Below, in pieces: positions 12,360 through 25,900 of a stretch of DNA of 64,000 nt. The notes below the pieces were generated by a model. That model was not told the origin of the DNA, did no database searches, and saw nothing but the letters and a program-made list of their open reading frames with translations. Both the position numbers and the translations under genes were made by a program. Location of the stretch: assembly GCA_035235625.1 (NCBI GenBank), contig CP141141.1, positions 7,182,968-7,246,967 on the forward strand, given 5' to 3'. Within the stretch, counting starts at the first letter, position 1. Every line of letters begins with the position of its first letter. The DNA comes from Saururus chinensis. Its lineage: Eukaryota > Streptophyta > Magnoliopsida > Piperales > Saururaceae.

Positions 12360-13325
12360 CTTCAAAGGAAAAATAAACAAATAATATTAAAAATTATATT
12401 TCACAAAATATTGTAGGGAGAAAACTATTTTTCAAAATGGTGTTCTAACAGCCAAGCAGGCGCCAACAGTTTTTTAACCATTTCCTAACTTTCATCTAAC
12501 TGACAAAAATTCCAGTTTCATCGTATAAAGGGCTAAACTTATTCAAGCCTTAATTTTGTCATTTCAAATGATGACATTACCACACACATTTTTCCATGCC
12601 CTTGTTGCCTTGCTTGCAACTTTTGTCACTGTGAGAGACGAATTTAACTCCCCAAAATTTCATTATTGTGATTAACCTTTTTATAATTTTGTCAGTCTAC
12701 TTGTAACTTGACGAAATTATGTTTGTTATTTTTTAAAACACCATTTAGTTACCCATGAAACAAACATGTTTACCTGTAAAAACAATGTATTTGCAAATAC
12801 CAACAAAATTTAAATGAACTAATTTGTAACTAAAATTTGTGTTATACAAAAATGAGGTTGGCGGTGAACTTTTGCTAATCGGAGCGAATGGGGGAGGTGA
12901 TAGCTGAAATTAGGCGGCAATGGTGAAAATGAGGTCAATAGAGGAAGACGGAGACTTGATAGACGAAGGCTTTCTATTTTTGGCCACTTAGCCTGCAAAC
13001 TTGATTTTGTCACTCACAATGATGAAATTCAATAGCAATTGCCAACTGAGGGAACAAAGGGCAAGTAGAAAATACAAGTGTGGCAATGTTATCATTTAAA
13101 ATGACAAAATTTTGGTTTGGGAAAGTTTCATCCTTTACAATGACAAAACTTAAGTTTCGTGAGTGCAATTGGCTAAACTTAGGAAATAATTTAAAAGAAG
13201 TTGTGCATATGCTAGGCGTCAACATGGCTGTTAAAATACCATTTTGATAAATATTTTTCTTTCTCCAATATTTTGTGAATTATTTTTAAAATATTATTTA
13301 TTTAATTTTTCCATCCTTTCAAATA
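12360..13325. mobile_element. Inverted-repeat DNA element, about 0.96 kb, palindrome-rich
   Basis: The terminal arms, each about 100 bp, are imperfect reverse complements. The left arm contains TTCACAAAATATTG, TTTTTCAAAATGGTGTT and AACAGCCAAGCAGGCGCC (12,401-12,473). The right arm carries their complements (13,210-13,290). Inside are at least five small palindromes of the type ATTTTGTC...GA(C/T)(A/G)AAAT, near 12,550, 12,695, 13,000, 13,095 and 13,130. It looks like a non-autonomous DNA transposon. The superfamily is unclear because the exact ends and duplication cannot be fixed by eye. A related sequence lies at 41,975-42,345. Confidence 0.55.
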
Positions 13326-13489
13326 GGGCCTTCCAGACCCACTAAGATTTAGAAGCCTAAATTAGCCTATTTAAGACCCAAATCAATTAAATTTAGAAAC
13401 AATTGTCGCCTACTCCCGTGAGCAAGCTTTATCTGACAATAGGTCTAACAAGGGTGTGAATTGTCGAGAAAGTCCGCTTAATTTATATT

Positions 13490-14165
13490 TTTTGACCAAT
13501 TTACCCTTCTATTCATTTCTTTTGGCTTTCTTCTCTGTTTCTTCTTCCTTTTTCTTCTTCCATCCAAATCTCTTAGATCTCCTTTTCTTTTTTCTTTTTT
13601 CTTCCCATCACTTCTTCCTCTATCGAAATCACTACTCTTTTTTTTCTTTCATTTAGATCTTAACTTCATGCTCTATGCCTACTTCTCCTTTGTCTCCCTC
13701 TCTGTCCATAGTAGCTCCAACACTTTCTCTGCTGCGTGTCCTCTTCCACTAGGCCCTCGTCCCTTTCATTTTCTTTTTTTTTTTCCTTCCTCTGTCCATA
13801 TCGTTTCTTCCTTCATCCAAATCATTGTCCAGATTGTTTCTTCCTTCGCCCAAATCGCCACTCCTTTTCTTTCTTCATCCAGATCTTTACTCCGTGCCTC
13901 CTTCTCCTCCATCTTCATCTCCGTTCACAGTAGATATTTACTCCATGCCTCCTCCATCTCCCTCTCCATCCATAGCAGCTCCGACACCTCCTCTACCGCC
14001 TGCCCTCCTTCACCACACCCTCCTCTATTTTTTTCTTCTTTTGTCCATATCGCTTCTTTTTCTGTCTAAATCATTCTTCCCTTTCTTCATATTTACTTCA
14101 TGTTCAATGCCTCCTTCTCTTCAGTCTCCCTCTCCATCTACAGCAGCTCCAGCCCCTCCCTACTA
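13490..14165 (+). repeat. Pyrimidine-rich block with degenerate tandem repeats
   Basis: The plus strand is mostly C and T. A degenerate unit carrying ATGCCTCC..., CTCCCTCTC(T/C)...CCATAG.AGCTCC and later TGTCCATATCG.TTCTT recurs starting near 13,667, 13,937 and 14,095, with a partial copy near 13,887. The open frames here (13,668-14,069 and overlaps) are Ser/Pro/Phe/Leu-rich translations of the pyrimidine tract in several frames at once, so they are not called as genes. Confidence 0.6.
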
Positions 14166-15450
14166 ATAAAGATAGTAAATGTTTACCCCTAGGACATAAC
14201 AAAGTGAGTAAATATTTACGGTTTACATTGAAGGAGACAATCAGCCCCAAATCTATAAGCCATGTCTATAGAGCGTATTTATATGTCGCAACAACCCTCG
14301 TGCCCATCTGTAGCCAGGTATCCTTCAAAAGTTTGGCTTCACAGTGAATAATGGGTCAGCAGTCTAATTTGTGGGAGATGAACATTAGAATATATTGGAG
14401 GAAGGTGAGGTCCTCGGGGTGGTCCTTCCCCCTCATGTACCCCTTGGCCTCCTTGGTGTAGCTATGAAAGCCCAAGTTACCATTCCTTTGTCACATCTCC
14501 CTTGCATCGCTATGTTGGGGCGTAGTACACCTGGGTGCAAAGGGGGCAATGGGGGAGTCCGGGCATAGGAGGAGCACCTAGAGTAGGAGTCACTCATAGT
14601 GACTGCGGGAGGTGCCTTCAAGGTTGACGAGGCAGGCGAGTGCACTGGCAGAGATGGAGTACAACTTGCCGGAGATGGGGAGGCCAGAGCTCAAAAGGTT
14701 GAGGAGGAAGGGACGTGATAGGGTCCACAAACTATGGTGTAGGGATCAAGGGTGGTGCACGGGCCAAAGATGGCAGTCGCCAAAGTGGGTTGGTGCTATA
14801 TTATCTATAAGGGGCATTTTTGTCTTAATATAAAATTTAGAGTTAGTGTCATATTAATAAATTTTCTTGTAGTTAGTACCCAAAACCCCTTAAATTTATA
14901 CTCTAAAAGGCCAATAAAATGCATGAATGGTACAAAGGTCAAACTACAACATATATAGCACACTAATGTACTGATCAAATAAAAATACACACAAAATGGG
15001 ACAAAATCAAACTACTACTATATGCTATATAAATTAAAAAATCCAAGTTAAACTAAGAATTGTTACAAAACCACTTTAATAAGGTATATGTTTGCATTTG
15101 TAGCTAAAAATATAAAAGAAAACGATAATTACCTAATGAATGTATTGAACAGAATCCTACAACTCCAAATAGTTTTTGAGTGAAAAGAAAATGTGGACCC
15201 AAGTGAATCTTATGTGAGACCGACTTGTTATGTCCAACCAAAACCTAGTTAAAATAATTTGTCAAATATTTTTATCGGGGATTTATCAACCAACATAACC
15301 ATGTCCTAGTTTCTTCAAACCAAGTTCTCATTTTGAACTAAAATCTTCAAGTGACAAACCCAATTGCTATCACTATTCACCAACCCTTGCCTACTTGCTA
15401 TTGCAATTAAGCAAATGCCACTTCCAAAAGAGACTCGGAATAATTATATA
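14166..15450. other. No feature recognised
   Basis: A moderately GC-rich part (14,290-14,800) is followed by AT-rich sequence. Short open frames on both strands have no recognisable domain. GTAAATGTTTAC and GTAAATATTTAC recur near 14,176 and 14,208. Confidence 0.35.
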
Positions 15451-15574
15451 TTTAGAGCCAAATGTTCCTCCTTACACCCTCCTCTCTTTAGGGGCTATTT
15501 AAGCATAAAATTTTTAGAGCCAAATGTCCCTCTTTACACCCTCCTCTCTTTAGGGGCTATTTAGGCGTAAAATT
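15451..15574 (+). repeat. Two-copy 62-bp tandem repeat
   Basis: Units start at 15,451 and 15,513 with TTTAGAGCCAAATGT and share TTACACCCTCCTCTCTTTAG and GGGGCTATTTA. There are only a few differences, so the duplication is fairly young. Confidence 0.75.
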
Positions 15575-16558
15575 TAGGTGAAATTCTATTGATTCCTCCC
15601 CAATTTCATCCAAAATAACCGCAATTGTCATTTGGTACAAAAAATCGACAAAATTTTTTATTCCACCCAAAAGTTAAGTCTAAGTTATTTCCAACCAAAC
15701 TACCAAATCACCTTACACGGTAATTTTGTCAATTTTTGCTCCAAACCTCTTACAATAGGCTTAAAAATTCTATTATTTTTTAATTGTTAACCCTTTATAG
15801 AATTAACTCTCAAAAAATATGCCATATAAATAAAACCCATTTTAAAAATTTAAAATTACTTACTCTTGTGAAATCTTATTTTATGAAGCCTATTAATAAA
15901 AAAAGAGCAACAAATACAAAAAACATATGCATATCCAAGTTTGGGAAATATAGTTATGTTGATTTAAAATTTTACAAATAAGTTTAAAACAATATCCGAA
16001 TTTATTCTTAAAAAATTCTATTACCAACCTTGATTCTCATTCTAACAGGGAATCATTACAATTAATCCTAAAAAAATCTACTTCCATTTCTAAAAACTTC
16101 CACACCCTGATGACCCCTTTAGCCTCGTAATCAACGACACAAAAGGTTATTTTTTTTTCCAAACTGAATCACATTGGATACTTTCAATTTCGTAAGGCCA
16201 CTGAACCAAAAATGCATAAATTCATGTCACAGTCCTCCACAATATAGGACTGATTAGATGTTTAACTAATCTGTTAATTTCCATTATGGTGTGATATTAG
16301 AATTGACCGTGAAAGGTATTTTCGAAAAAGCTAATTAACTACTAGATATATCAACATCTTCAGACCACCGACAGGCTACTAAAGCATCACTAAGTTAAAG
16401 AACAATTAATATTTCTCGGGAACAAGTAATAATTGGTTACCCCTTCTCAACAATATAAAGGGTACGACATGAGCACCCCTATAATAATATTTCAATAAGA
16501 ATAATGAACATTTTCGATATCATTACTGATATGCACAAATGTGCATGACAAACACATT
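15575..16558. other. Intergenic region 3' of VHA-a; nothing recognised
   Basis: AT-rich sequence downstream of the VHA-a gene on its strand. No open frame of note and no clear repeat. Confidence 0.4.
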
Positions 16559-16564
16559 TTTATT
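16559..16564 (-). terminator. Candidate polyadenylation signal AATAAA of VHA-a
   Basis: AATAAA on the minus strand about 135 nt after the TGA stop at 16,699-16,701. This is a suitable place for a plant near-upstream element, but plant signals are loose, so the call rests on position. Confidence 0.35.
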
Positions 16565-16698
16565 TCGTACAGAATTAACAGATTCTAGGAAATCACATAG
16601 AAACACGTACAATTTCCTCCACAGGATACTGCCTTCTCTGCAACTGAGTAAGCTATAAAAAATGAACATATGACCACATCTAGATGATCTCACCAACT

Positions 16699-16903
16699 TC
16701 AATCATCCTCATCTCCTAGCAAAGCAAACGAGAATGGGTTGAATTTGTATCCATCTCCTTCATAGAACTTGTTCTGGAATTCCACCCAATGAAGCCTCAA
16801 GGCATGCAGAAATGCACTTAAAGTTTCCATAACAAGCAAGACTCCAACGGTTGCACAGACGAACACAATGATGCCAACAACGAGGATAATGACGTTATTG
16901 AAG
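16699..16903 (-). CDS. VHA-a: VHA-a exon 18, residues 754-821 and stop
   Basis: Codes [20 protein letters not shown], then [20 protein letters not shown] and [13 protein letters not shown], and ends GDEDD with TGA at 16,699-16,701. Arg790 in HALRLHW matches the second half-channel arginine of yeast. Confidence 0.95.
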
Positions 16904-19900
16904 CTGTTCAAATTAAAGGAGAAAGGGTAATGGAAAATGAGTTTTTTCTGTGCTTACAATTTTAAAAATATAAAAACCTACAAATAGAAGCTGAGCAGAT
17001 TTGAGTAAAGACACCATATATTACTCACCCCCATGCAAGCAGCAGCACCTTCTCATAGAATACAGTCGACAATTCTGAATGGGCGAGGCTGAATACAAGT
17101 AACATATAGACTGGTCACAACATTTTCCAAAAGGCAAACAGCCAGAAGCATACTACAGAAAAGCAATAATAAAATAGCACAACCCAGTAGAAAGTCCTTT
17201 ATAAAATATAACGAAAGGTATAACAGAGTATGTGTCTGTGTGTGCACTCTCATACTTCTAGTTAGAAGCTTTTCCTTCTACTTGTAACCCTTAAAATCTA
17301 AGACTATACTGTGGATGCAATACTACAACGGTTACCTGAGAGCCCACAGCCGAAGATAGGAAGCAGTATTTGACACAGCTCCAAGGACAAATTCTATGGT
17401 ATGTATAAGTTGATGCACAAAAATTTCACTGAACTCAAATTCTTCATGGTCATGAGAGTCATGGCTTGGCTCCATATGAAAGGACTCTGGATCAGTGTCT
17501 TGAAGCATTGTGTAGTTTTGCCCTCGATGCCTCTGAAAGAACAAAATCCTTTCAGTGTTTCAAAGACAACAGGAACCCAATATTTTAAAAAAGGGTTTAT
17601 AATATCAACATAAAAAAAAAAAGAGCAGTTGGAAAGGAAAGTACTTCTTCATGCTGCTTCTTCAAAAGAAAGGGCTTTGGTAACAACATCCACGGAACAG
17701 AGACAAGGGCAAGCAATAACAAGACAAGCTATTAAACAACAAGAAAAGAATAGTAAGCTTTGATTACAATGTTATTTTGCTGTCAATATTTATTTTATGC
17801 AAATTATTATACTCCACCTGTAATGTTTTCTGGCCAGGAAAAAGTTGGTTTTCGCCAAGATCATCAGTTGGGCTCAAGAACATGTATATCATTATATGAT
17901 AGAGATCAGCTTTGGAGCCAGTGATCCATTTAATAATAATAAGAAGGGAAAGATAACCAAACAAACTGTTTAAGAAAATTATCTGCGGGACAAACTGGTA
18001 CCTGTAGGTATACCATCAAACAACTACAGTTAAAAATTGACATGCACAAAGATCTGATGTAAAGGATAAACTTTGGAAGCATATTACCATATGTTCAGGT
18101 TATTACTGAAGAACTTGGCATTAAAATAGCTCAACACAATTCCAAGATTCATTTGAGCCACTCCAATAAGTATTGACATTTTCATCTTCAATGAGTTCAA
18201 GAATGGCAACTCACTTCTGCTCCCATACCACATAGGGTCCACACCAAACAGATACGCAGGACGGACCTTAATTAAGCCCGCAGTTGATGCATCTCTGATA
18301 TAAAAAGACTAAGAATAAGAAGCTATAGCAACCAATAATAAATAGTCCAAGACATCAAAATCCAGTTAACCTTTATTTTTTTCTTTTTGATTTTTCAGTA
18401 TCAGTTTTGCTAAATGGCTTTGGTAATAATGGAACTTACCCGCAGGATGGATCACGACATTCATAGGCAGATGGACCAAAGAGATTGAATGGGATAGAAA
18501 AGAATTCATTATAAATCAATCCCGTATAAATTGAGAACAAGGACAACAGCAAAATAACATATCGGCCACCAAATGCCATCTCCATGATGTCTCCAAGTTT
18601 CTATCACAAGAAATACAACATTCATTTATTCAAATTTTATACAGGAAGAACAACGCAATCCTGAAAATCAAGGTCAACATTGAAGGAACTATCCAATAAA
18701 AAGTAACATCGTTATGGGCTTGAAACTATGATGCAGGACAATATCAACTATACGAAAATGCAAGTTTAAGATCCAACAATCTAAACATGTGAAAACAATA
18801 GAAACTCTAAGCAAACCTAAACAACAAAATAGAGAAAATAAAGCAAGCAGCTAAGCCTTATCCAGAAATAGTATCACAACAAATAGCAACAGAAAGGTCA
18901 GCATATGAGGGATCATGAGGATTGAGAAATTGTCTACGGTTAAGCAATAAGGCTTTGATGTTAACGGGTGGCTAGAAGTAACCAAGATAATAAAACAATA
19001 CTTTACAAAATAAAGATGATAAAAACAAGAACCAACAGAGCAAAAAATAAATAAATTAATTAAACAAAAACCACATCTCAAACATATTTTGGCCAAAACT
19101 TATCCAAAATTTTCCGTCCACCAAGGACAAATGGCATCATATCACATATGTGAATGTTACACAAATCTCATGCTCCTCGAACTAGATTATGGAAATTGTC
19201 CTTTGCTGCCAGTGAAACAATAGGCTGCCCAACTGCAAACTGGATAATTTATTTTTCTGGAAAGATTACTATTCCAGTCACACCATATCGACCACAAGTG
19301 TAACTCAATTGAACCTAATACAAATAACAAAACACTGGAATCAACAAAATCCAATGATAATAGGCAAGAAAATTTTTAGTTTAAGGTTGGAAATTTGAAT
19401 CACTGTACTCGATTCTTATGAATCCTCTCACTAATCACCTTGTGAAAAATAAAGTATCATTGGCTAAGAGACTGTTTGAACCCATACAAATACTTCATGA
19501 GTTTGCACACCTTACGTTCTTCTCCAAGAATAACAAAGCCCTTGGGTTATTCTATGTAAATCCCCTCCTCGAAATCACTTTTTTATGAAGGTAGTCTTTA
19601 TTATATCTATTTGGTACAACTCTAATCTCAACTTAACCACTATAACTAATAAACACCTAATAATAGATGAAACTATAGTCACGGGTGAATAAGTTTCCTC
19701 GAAGTCGATACCCCTAACTTGAGTTAACCCTTAACTACCAATCAAGAATTTATCATCTAAAGCAATCAATAATCAGACCAAACCCATTAAGCAACTCTAC
19801 TAAACCAAAACTACCTTATTAAGATAAATTTAGTTGACACAAATTGCATATGTAGTTTGGTAAAGCAATTCAACCTGATATCCAATTACACAGACAGCAG

Positions 19901-22900
19901 GGGAACGAGCCAAGTGCAATCACATAATGGCAACTGAATCCACTAAAATTCTATCAACAATATTAAAACATTTGTGCTAGAAAGGCAAGTATAAAGCCTG
20001 TAAAACAGAAGGAAGCAGCCTCTACAGGTCATTCAAAGCACATGGTAAAGGGAATGGTCATGATAAGATACTATAAGCAAAATTAATGTCAGTCACCTTC
20101 TACCTTGCCCTGCTAAAAAGTCCGTAATTCCATCCCTGAGAATTTTCTCAGTAATCAGATTGCTATATCCAACTGGACCACAAATAAAACCCACTCCAGT
20201 GCTGGTCAAACCATCCAGTCAAGTGCAAAATATCTGTATTTATTACTCTTCAAATGAATAGAATCATAATTCAGATCATGGGACAGCAGTCCTTAAAAAG
20301 TGGATCAATGCACAATGTTTTACATTGCTAATCCACATTGTTACAAGTCAATTTTTCCACAATTAAAAAATTTGAATCCAATGTTGATAGTGTTCTAAAA
20401 GAGAATAACGTTTTCCTGTTTTCACTATTGCCATTTACCAATTTGAATCATCTATATATTATACAGATAAGCACACAGCAAACCAGGGTTCTGGCAGATT
20501 CCAAGAAACTGCCAAACCTAAGCATTCAACACGAGAAATTTTATATACCACTATGATACCTCAGATATATAGGTGCTAGATTTTCCTGCAACTAACAAGT
20601 TAATAACTTAAATTGGCCCTACAAATGCTTCTCAAATCCTTCAAGCTTTCCACCAATAGAAGCAGTGATGCAGGAGTACCGATGGTCAGCAAGTATCAAC
20701 AGGCAGAGCCTTGCATTCACAGCAATGGTTCTTCCCAGAGCTTCAGTTTCAGAAAATCACAACAGGACACAGAGAACGAAATGAAGAAGAAACAAAGAAC
20801 CTCTATTGATTTTCTTGGTTTACAGAGATAAAGCTTGAATCCACAAGCTGATGGCTACAAAGAAAAATGAAAATTACAGGCTGAAACCACAGCACAACTC
20901 GGCTCAAATCCATGAGCATTACAGAGAAAGGAAAAATATTCTGGATCAACATTCTTTGGCTAATTTCGAAATCCTTCCATCTGCCTTCCTTTTCCTTTCT
21001 TATTCCCCTCCACTTCTCTCCCAACAGATTTTGTCAATTTGTTATAACAAACTCCAAGTGAATGACTGAGCTACCCACCCCATTTCCCTTGCCTAGGCAT
21101 AGCTTCTAAAAGCTGGAAGTTGGCATAAGAAGCACTATCCTAAGCTGAGAAGAATGGAAATCCCTCTACATCAGTCCCACCCTCCCCAAAGAGGCTAGTT
21201 CTCGAGCAAGAGAGGTTGTGTGCTATCGGTCGCCGGTGGAATTGGACCATCGTAAGCAGACAAATCTGAGACATTGAAGGTCTTGGAGATGCTTAAGTGA
21301 GCAGGGAGATCGACCACATATGCATTGTCATTAATGCATTTTAAAATCTGATATGGGCCAATCTTTCGAGGGGTGAGCTTGCTGTGTCGGCCTGCTGGGA
21401 GCCTTCCTTTCCTTAGGAAGATCATAACATAATTCCCCACTTAAAACACTTTGGGATGTCTCTTCTTGTAGGCTGCAACCTTGTATTGGGTTGTGGCATC
21501 CACCATTGTTGCCAGACAGTTTTGTGGATTGAAATGAGGTATTGGATAGCTTTGAAGGCATTGTTTGACTCCCCTACTTGTTAAGGCAGCTGGATTGAAT
21601 CCAATATATGGCGAGGGAGGAAGCCATATAGGATCTCAAATGGTGCTTTGCCGGTAGACCATTTTGAAATAAGAGTTATAGGCAAACTCAGCTTGTGCAA
21701 AGACCAAATCCCATTGCTTAGGGGCAGCCCCCTGTGAGGCTCCTTAGTAAATTTCCCAAAGTCCAGTTGACCACTTCGGTTTATCTATTACTTTGAGGGT
21801 GGCAAGTGCTACTAAATTGAAGAGAAATACCCAATCTTTTCTAAACAGATTTTAAAAAATGGCATAGAAACTTGTTGTCCTTGTTCGATGTAATTGTCTG
21901 AGGTAGCCCATAGATTCTTACTATTTCTTTAAAGAATAGGGCAGCCACATATGAAGCATCAGATGCATTCTTATAAGGCACAAAGTGAGTCATCTTCGAG
22001 AACCTATCCACTACTACAAAGATAAAATCTACCTTTTGAGTTCGAGGCAATCCTAGGACAAAATCCATAGAGATATCATCCTAAAGCCTATAGGGAATTG
22101 GTAAAAGAGTGTAGAAGCCGGTGTTTTAAGAGGTTTCTTTGGCTTATTGACAAGTGTAGCATTGCTGAATAAACTGCTAAATATCTCTTGAAAAAGTAGG
22201 CCAATAATACCTTTCTTTGAGAAGAGACATAGTCTTGCCCTTGCCAAAGTGCCCCGCAAGTCCTCCACTATATAATTCCTTAATAAGTTGTTACCGGATA
22301 GAAAATGAGGAAATACACAGCTAGTTACCTTTGTAGAGGTATCCTTCAATGTGGTAGTCTTGGACCAAGTGCTTACTTTGAGAGCACAACTCCTACATAG
22401 CTCTCAACTCTGTCTTCGGGATAGAGCTCCTTAAGACATTCACAACCCAAGAACTCAATCCTCAAAGTGACAAGAAAGGCCACTCTCTGACTCAATGCAT
22501 CCACCGCTTTGTTCAATACACCAAATTTATGCTTGATAACAAAAGTGTAGTCTTACAATTCACAAATCCACCTTGCAAACAATCCGTCCACTTTTGTTTG
22601 GCTTTGTAAATGCCTTGTCATAGTCCGCATGCAATACAAACTCCTTAAATACAAGATAGTGCCTCCAATGCTTCAAAATTTGGATCAATGCAAACAATTC
22701 TAACTTGTAGGCGAACCATTTCCTTCTTGCTTCATTCAGCTTTGTACTAAAGTAGGAGATGGGTCTACTCACTTGAGTCAAAACCACCCATGTGCCTACT
22801 CCGAAATCATCACATTCTACTTTAAACGTCTTGTCAAAATCAAGGAGTGCAAGTACCGGAGTTTGAGAGAGACTTTCTTTTAGTTGATCAAAGTTTTCTT

Positions 22901-25900
22901 AGGCTGCTTGAGACCACACAAAACAGTCCTTCATGCACTCAGTCAAGGGGCACGCTATAGTGCTCAAATTCTTGATAAATCAGCAGTAGAAAGTAGCCAA
23001 ATCATGAAAATTGAGCACCTCACTTGCTAATTTTGGTGTTGGCCAGCTTTGAATGGTTTCTATCTTGCCTTGATCCACTTGAATGCCCTTGAAATTAACT
23101 ACATAACCCAAGAATACCAGCTGGCAGGTAAAGAAAGAACATTCTTTTAGATTTATACAAAATGTTGTTGGAGCACCTCAAAGACTTTGGCCAGCTCCTG
23201 TGCATGTTGTTCTTCCTCATTATACACCAAAATGCCATCAAAATAAACCATAACTGATTTGCCCAAGAATGGCTTTAAAACTTGGGTTATGAGTCTCATG
23301 AAGGTACTTGGAGCATTAGATAACCCAAAAGGCATCACTAACCATTTATAGAGACCTATTCTCTTAAAGGTTATTTTTCACTCATTTCCGAGCCTCAACC
23401 TGGTTTAATAGTAGCCTCTCTTAAGGTCAATTTTGGAGAAGATGGTGGCACCAGTCAACATGTCCAACATGTCATCAAGCCTAAGTATTGGGAACCTATA
23501 CTTAACGATGATCTTATTAATAACTCTACTATCCACGCACATCCTCCAACTTCACCTTTCTTGGGCACCAACATGGCATGCACCGCGCATGGACTAAGGC
23601 TCTTTGATCAACTCCCTTATCATGATATCTTCCACTTGTCTTTGCAGCTCCACATGCTCTGTGGGAGGCTAGAACCCGGAATGAAGTCAATATGATGTTG
23701 AATTTCCCTAGTAGAAGGTAGCTCCAAAGGAAGATCTTCGGTGACCAGCTGCTTGTATTTCTCCAAGAGGGGCTGAACTTGTTGTGGGTGGCTTTGAACC
23801 TCGGTTTTCAGCTCCATCTCTTCAGTCTTGTTGTCTAAAAGATACACAACTTCAGCGGTATTTAGGTCTTTACAATTTTTGGTCACCATGAGGGTAGTTT
23901 TGGGCAAACTCTTGTCAGTTGGTGGTGTTTCTTTGGAGGATTCAACTAGTTGAGGCTTCTCTTGGGGCCTCTTAACAAGGGTAGGCTTACTAAGCATAAG
24001 TATAACCTTGACCCCTTGTTGCTCGAAGGCATATGTGTTCTCCCTCCCATCATGGGTACTTTGGACATCAAATTGCCACAGTCTCCCCAAAAGAATATGA
24101 CATGCATCTATCTCTATAACATCACAAATAATATTAGTACAATAATGCTTACCAATAGAAAAATGAACCTTACATTGCCCCTCCACCTTGACTCCTCTAA
24201 TCTCCTTTACCCACCCTAGAAAATAAGGCTTAGGGTGCCTCTCAATAGGGAGTTTGAGCTGCTGATTAAAAGATGAAGCTTTCGGTGCTACCCCTACCGA
24301 TAATCACCTTACATCTCTTGCCTTGAATAGACCAAGTAGCGGTTAACAATGTGCGTTTGTGTGTCCACTTGCCGAGTGGAAATCATAATTCTTCTCAGCA
24401 TTAACAACCCTGATTGCTCTTCCATTTGATCGTCTTCATCCCCGTATACTCTTTCTATAATTTCCTCTTCAGCTCCCCCTTCAATTTCTACCTCCATGGT
24501 ATCTTGATAAGTGATCACAACGGTAAAGCCAAATTTTCTAAGTGGGCAACCACTTGAGGTGTGTCCCGGCTGCCTACATTTGTAACAAATAATAGAATTG
24601 GAGCTTAAGGCTTGAGCTAGCCCAGATTTTGAAGGTGGGGCAGCAGCTTTGTAGGGACTATAGGCTGTTTCATTCTTGCCAAATTTCTGAGTGGAGTCTT
24701 CAAGTACTATTTGCTTTTGCTTGTAGTTCGACCCTTCCTCGTGTGTGCTTCTTGAGAGGAATCCCCCTCTTCCCACACTTCTCTCAGCAAAACTCTCATG
24801 CCTTACGGCAATTTGAGTCGCCACCGAAAGTGAGTTGAAAGAGTGTCTAGTCGGCTTTTCTTGTAACAGGAACTTTAACCCACTTGTGAAGTGGGTAATC
24901 CTTTGGGCTTCAGACTCTATGATGCTGTTCCTTGCCGACACAACCTTTGATAGCTCTTCAAATACTCCGAATAGGCTCATTTCCTTGTGAACAGTCTTGA
25001 TATTGCTTGAACAACATTTATTCATAATTGACCGGTAGGAATTGGTTTCATAAGAGTTGCTTCATGCACGGCCAGGAACGAAGGGGGTGTTTTCCAAGTT
25101 GCAACAGGTTGGTTTGCAGCTGGTTCCACCATGCGGCAACCCCTTTCTTGAGTTGGCACAAGACTAGCTTCTCCTTCATTTCATCGGGCACCTCCGTGAC
25201 TTTAAAATAATTCTCAACTTCAAACATCCAGTCCAAGAAATCTTCCACACTTATCTAGCCATTGAAAACAGGGAGTTCAAGCTTCAGTTTGAATTGGTAA
25301 GGGGGTCGCTGGAAGCCTCTGTACGGTGCCACTGGTTCATCTTCTTCACTGGAGTCCTCATGAGGGAACAGGGGGTAGTGCTACGGGGCGTTGAGGGTTC
25401 AGGTGGTGGCCAGCCGCGACCGGACGGTAGAAAGGCGCCGGTTGGCCCCCTGGTGGATGTCATCCAATGGTCATCCGCCAGGGAACTGATAGTCGTCCCT
25501 GCCACCAGTCATTTCTGGTTGTCCCAGACACCCCCTCCCATCCGCCATGTTGCTCTGGTCGTCTTGGGAACCCATGGACTGGTGGTTCTGGAGGACACCC
25601 AACGGGTAACAGAATCCCATTTCTATCCCCGTTTGGTTCTGGCCGCCCTTGATATCCAGCGACCAGGTGTCCAATATTTGTTGGAGGTTGTCACCAGCGG
25701 AAGACCTGCATGGGTGACCTTGGAGGCAGGCCACCCACTCTCACCGGCAGACCATCCCATTCGTCTGGTGGTCGGGGCTCCAGGTCTGGCGGAAATCTCC
25801 TGTCTCTTGCCACTGCTTGCAGTTCGGGGTCGACACCAACTCCAGTGATTGGTGGAGGCAAAATGAGCAGCAGAAGATGCTGCATCTGTTGGAGTAGTTG

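Noticed and set aside
13668..14069. 133-residue Ser/Phe/Pro-rich open frame
   Set aside because: It comes from a pyrimidine-rich repeat that is open in three frames at once, with no ordered domain.
25294..25848. 184-residue plus-strand open frame inside the intron-11 element
   Set aside because: It is the antisense shadow of the gag region, which has clear gag motifs on the minus strand.
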